DNA from: Methyloversatilis universalis FAM5
GTDB lineage: Bacteria > Pseudomonadota > Gammaproteobacteria > Burkholderiales > Rhodocyclaceae
Assembly: GCF_000214035.2 (NCBI RefSeq)
Contig: NZ_AFHG01000057.1
Location: 62,001-126,000 of the forward strand
Direction: 5' to 3'
DNA: 64,000 nucleotides
Made by a program: the position numbers and the translations under genes. Shown piece by piece: positions 63,175 to 64,000 of the stretch (position 1 is its first letter; each line of letters opens with the position of its first letter). The notes under the pieces were generated by a model. That model searched no databases, had not been told where the DNA came from, and was given only the letters and a program-made list of their open reading frames with translations.

Positions 63175-64000
63175 TCAGAGACGGTAGGCGGTTTCGCCGT
63201 GGGCGGTCACGTCCAGGCCTTCGCGCTCTTCGTCTTCCGGCACACGCAGGCCGATGAAGATATCGACCAGCTTGAAGGCGATGAAGGACACGACGGCAGT
63301 CCAGATGATGGTCACGCCGACCGCGGTGGCCTGGGTGATCACCTGACCCATGATGTCGTAGCCTTCGGCCACGCCGTTGGTCACGTAGTCATACACGCCG
63401 GTGCCGCCGAGCGAGGGCGAGGCGAACACGCCGGTCAGGATGGCACCCAGGATGCCGCCCACGCCATGCACGCCGAACACGTCGAGCGCGTCATCGGCGC
63501 CGAGCATGTGCTTCAGGCCATTCACGCCCCACAGGCAGACGATGCCGGACACCAGACCCATGATCAGGGCACCCATCGGGCCGACGAAGCCGCAGGCCGG
63601 GGTGATGGCGACCAGACCGGCCACTGCGCCCGACGCTGCACCCAGCATCGACGGCTTGCCCTTCAGGATCCATTCGCCCATCAGCCAGGACACGGTGGCG
63701 GCGGCGGTGGCGATCAGCGTGGTGGCGAAGGCCAGCACGGCGGTACCGTTGGCTTCCAGGTTGGAGCCGGCGTTGAAACCGAACCAGCCCACCCACAGCA
63801 GCGAGGCGCCGACCATGGTCATCACCAGCGAGTGCGGCGCCATCGATTCCTTGCCGTAGCCGACACGCTTGCCGACCATGTAGGCGCCCACCAGACCGGC
63901 CACGCCGGCGTTGATGTGCACCACGGTGCCGCCCGCGAAGTCCAGCGCGCCCTTGGCCCACAGGAAACCGGCGTTGCTGGTGACGGTGGCCAGGGTTTCA
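63175..64000 (-). CDS. amt: Ammonium transporter Amt (C-terminal part, cut by window edge)
   Basis: The frame runs off the window end; about 275 C-terminal codons are present. They show DFAGGTVVHINAGVAGLVGA, GWFGFNAGS, WLMGEWILKGKPSMLGAASG, TPACGFVGPMGA, DDALDVFGVHGVGGILGA (with the conserved pore His) and a cytoplasmic tail ending GETAYRL. Amt trimers conduct ammonium and are gated by GlnK-type PII proteins. A glnK is often just upstream, which would be beyond base 64000. Confidence 0.96.
   Translation of the reverse strand, partial: ETLATVTSNAGFLWAKGALDFAGGTVVHINAGVAGLVGAYMVGKRVGYGKESMAPHSLVMTMVGASLLWVGWFGFNAGSNLEANGTAVLAFATTLIATAAATVSWLMGEWILKGKPSMLGAASGAVAGLVAITPACGFVGPMGALIMGLVSGIVCLWGVNGLKHMLGADDALDVFGVHGVGGILGAILTGVFASPSLGGTGVYDYVTNGVAEGYDIMGQVITQATAVGVTIIWTAVVSFIAFKLVDIFIGLRVPEDEEREGLDVTAHGETAYRL

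Noticed and set aside
62531-63187. Plus-strand open frame over the small membrane protein gene
   Set aside because: No ribosome-binding site; it crosses the amt terminator and shows no protein-like pattern.

Overview
The window is GC-rich, gene-dense bacterial chromosome that starts at the replication-origin end. The gene order dnaA / rpmH-rnpA-yidD-yidC-mnmE ... mnmG-rsmG-parA-parB, with class I polyhydroxyalkanoate synthase, a PEP-CTERM protein behind a sigma-54 promoter, the Pil-Chp pathway and cobalamin assembly, points to a betaproteobacterium. Rhodocyclales (Methyloversatilis-like) is my best guess, but the genus is inference only.

Region 1 (1-10.7 kb) is the origin cluster. The 5' part of dnaA reads left from a short intergenic region holding a perfect DnaA box, which overlaps the likely dnaA -35 element, and a near-consensus promoter reads right into rpmH. 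Two 16-bp parS sites, exact inverted copies of each other, bracket a TSUP permease gene between mnmE and mnmG. Their cognate parA and parB lie about 4 kb further on. The start of rnpA contains a terminator-like hairpin within its coding sequence.

Region 2 (10.7-26.4 kb) holds a REP-like repeat cluster, cobT-cobS, a DMT permease, a cytochrome c, a fatty acid desaturase, the PEP-CTERM gene, a complete branched-chain amino acid ABC transporter (livKHMGF), an exported minimal ATP-dependent DNA ligase, a macrodomain protein, an olsB-olsA-like ornithine-lipid pair and an exported parvulin isomerase.

Region 3 (26.4-37.9 kb) reads mostly leftward. It contains a partner-switch pair (a fused kinase/cNMP/SpoIIE phosphatase plus a STAS protein), then rapZ - NusG_II protein - Gx transporter - ubiX joined by stop/start overlaps. 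A second coupled chain carries LOG, a secreted protein, an enoyl-CoA hydratase, HMG-CoA lyase and a DUF1289 protein. A metallo-beta-lactamase-fold protein and phaC follow on the plus strand.

Region 4 (38-47.7 kb) is pilG-pilH-pilI-pilJ-chpA, the twitching chemosensory pathway, with a 2056-residue ChpA carrying a recent 120-bp tandem duplication.

Region 5 (47.8-64 kb) has rubredoxin, thiD-like/thiE/hemL, two lipoproteins beside a gene-poor segment that looks richer in A+T, a second thiD, the operon argS-SPOR-dsbA-SDR, ubiB, a CheC-like protein, a sodium:solute symporter with a histidine-rich tail, a coiled-coil protein, a small membrane protein and the 3' part of an amt gene. I saw no tRNA, rRNA, CRISPR array, prophage or insertion sequence.
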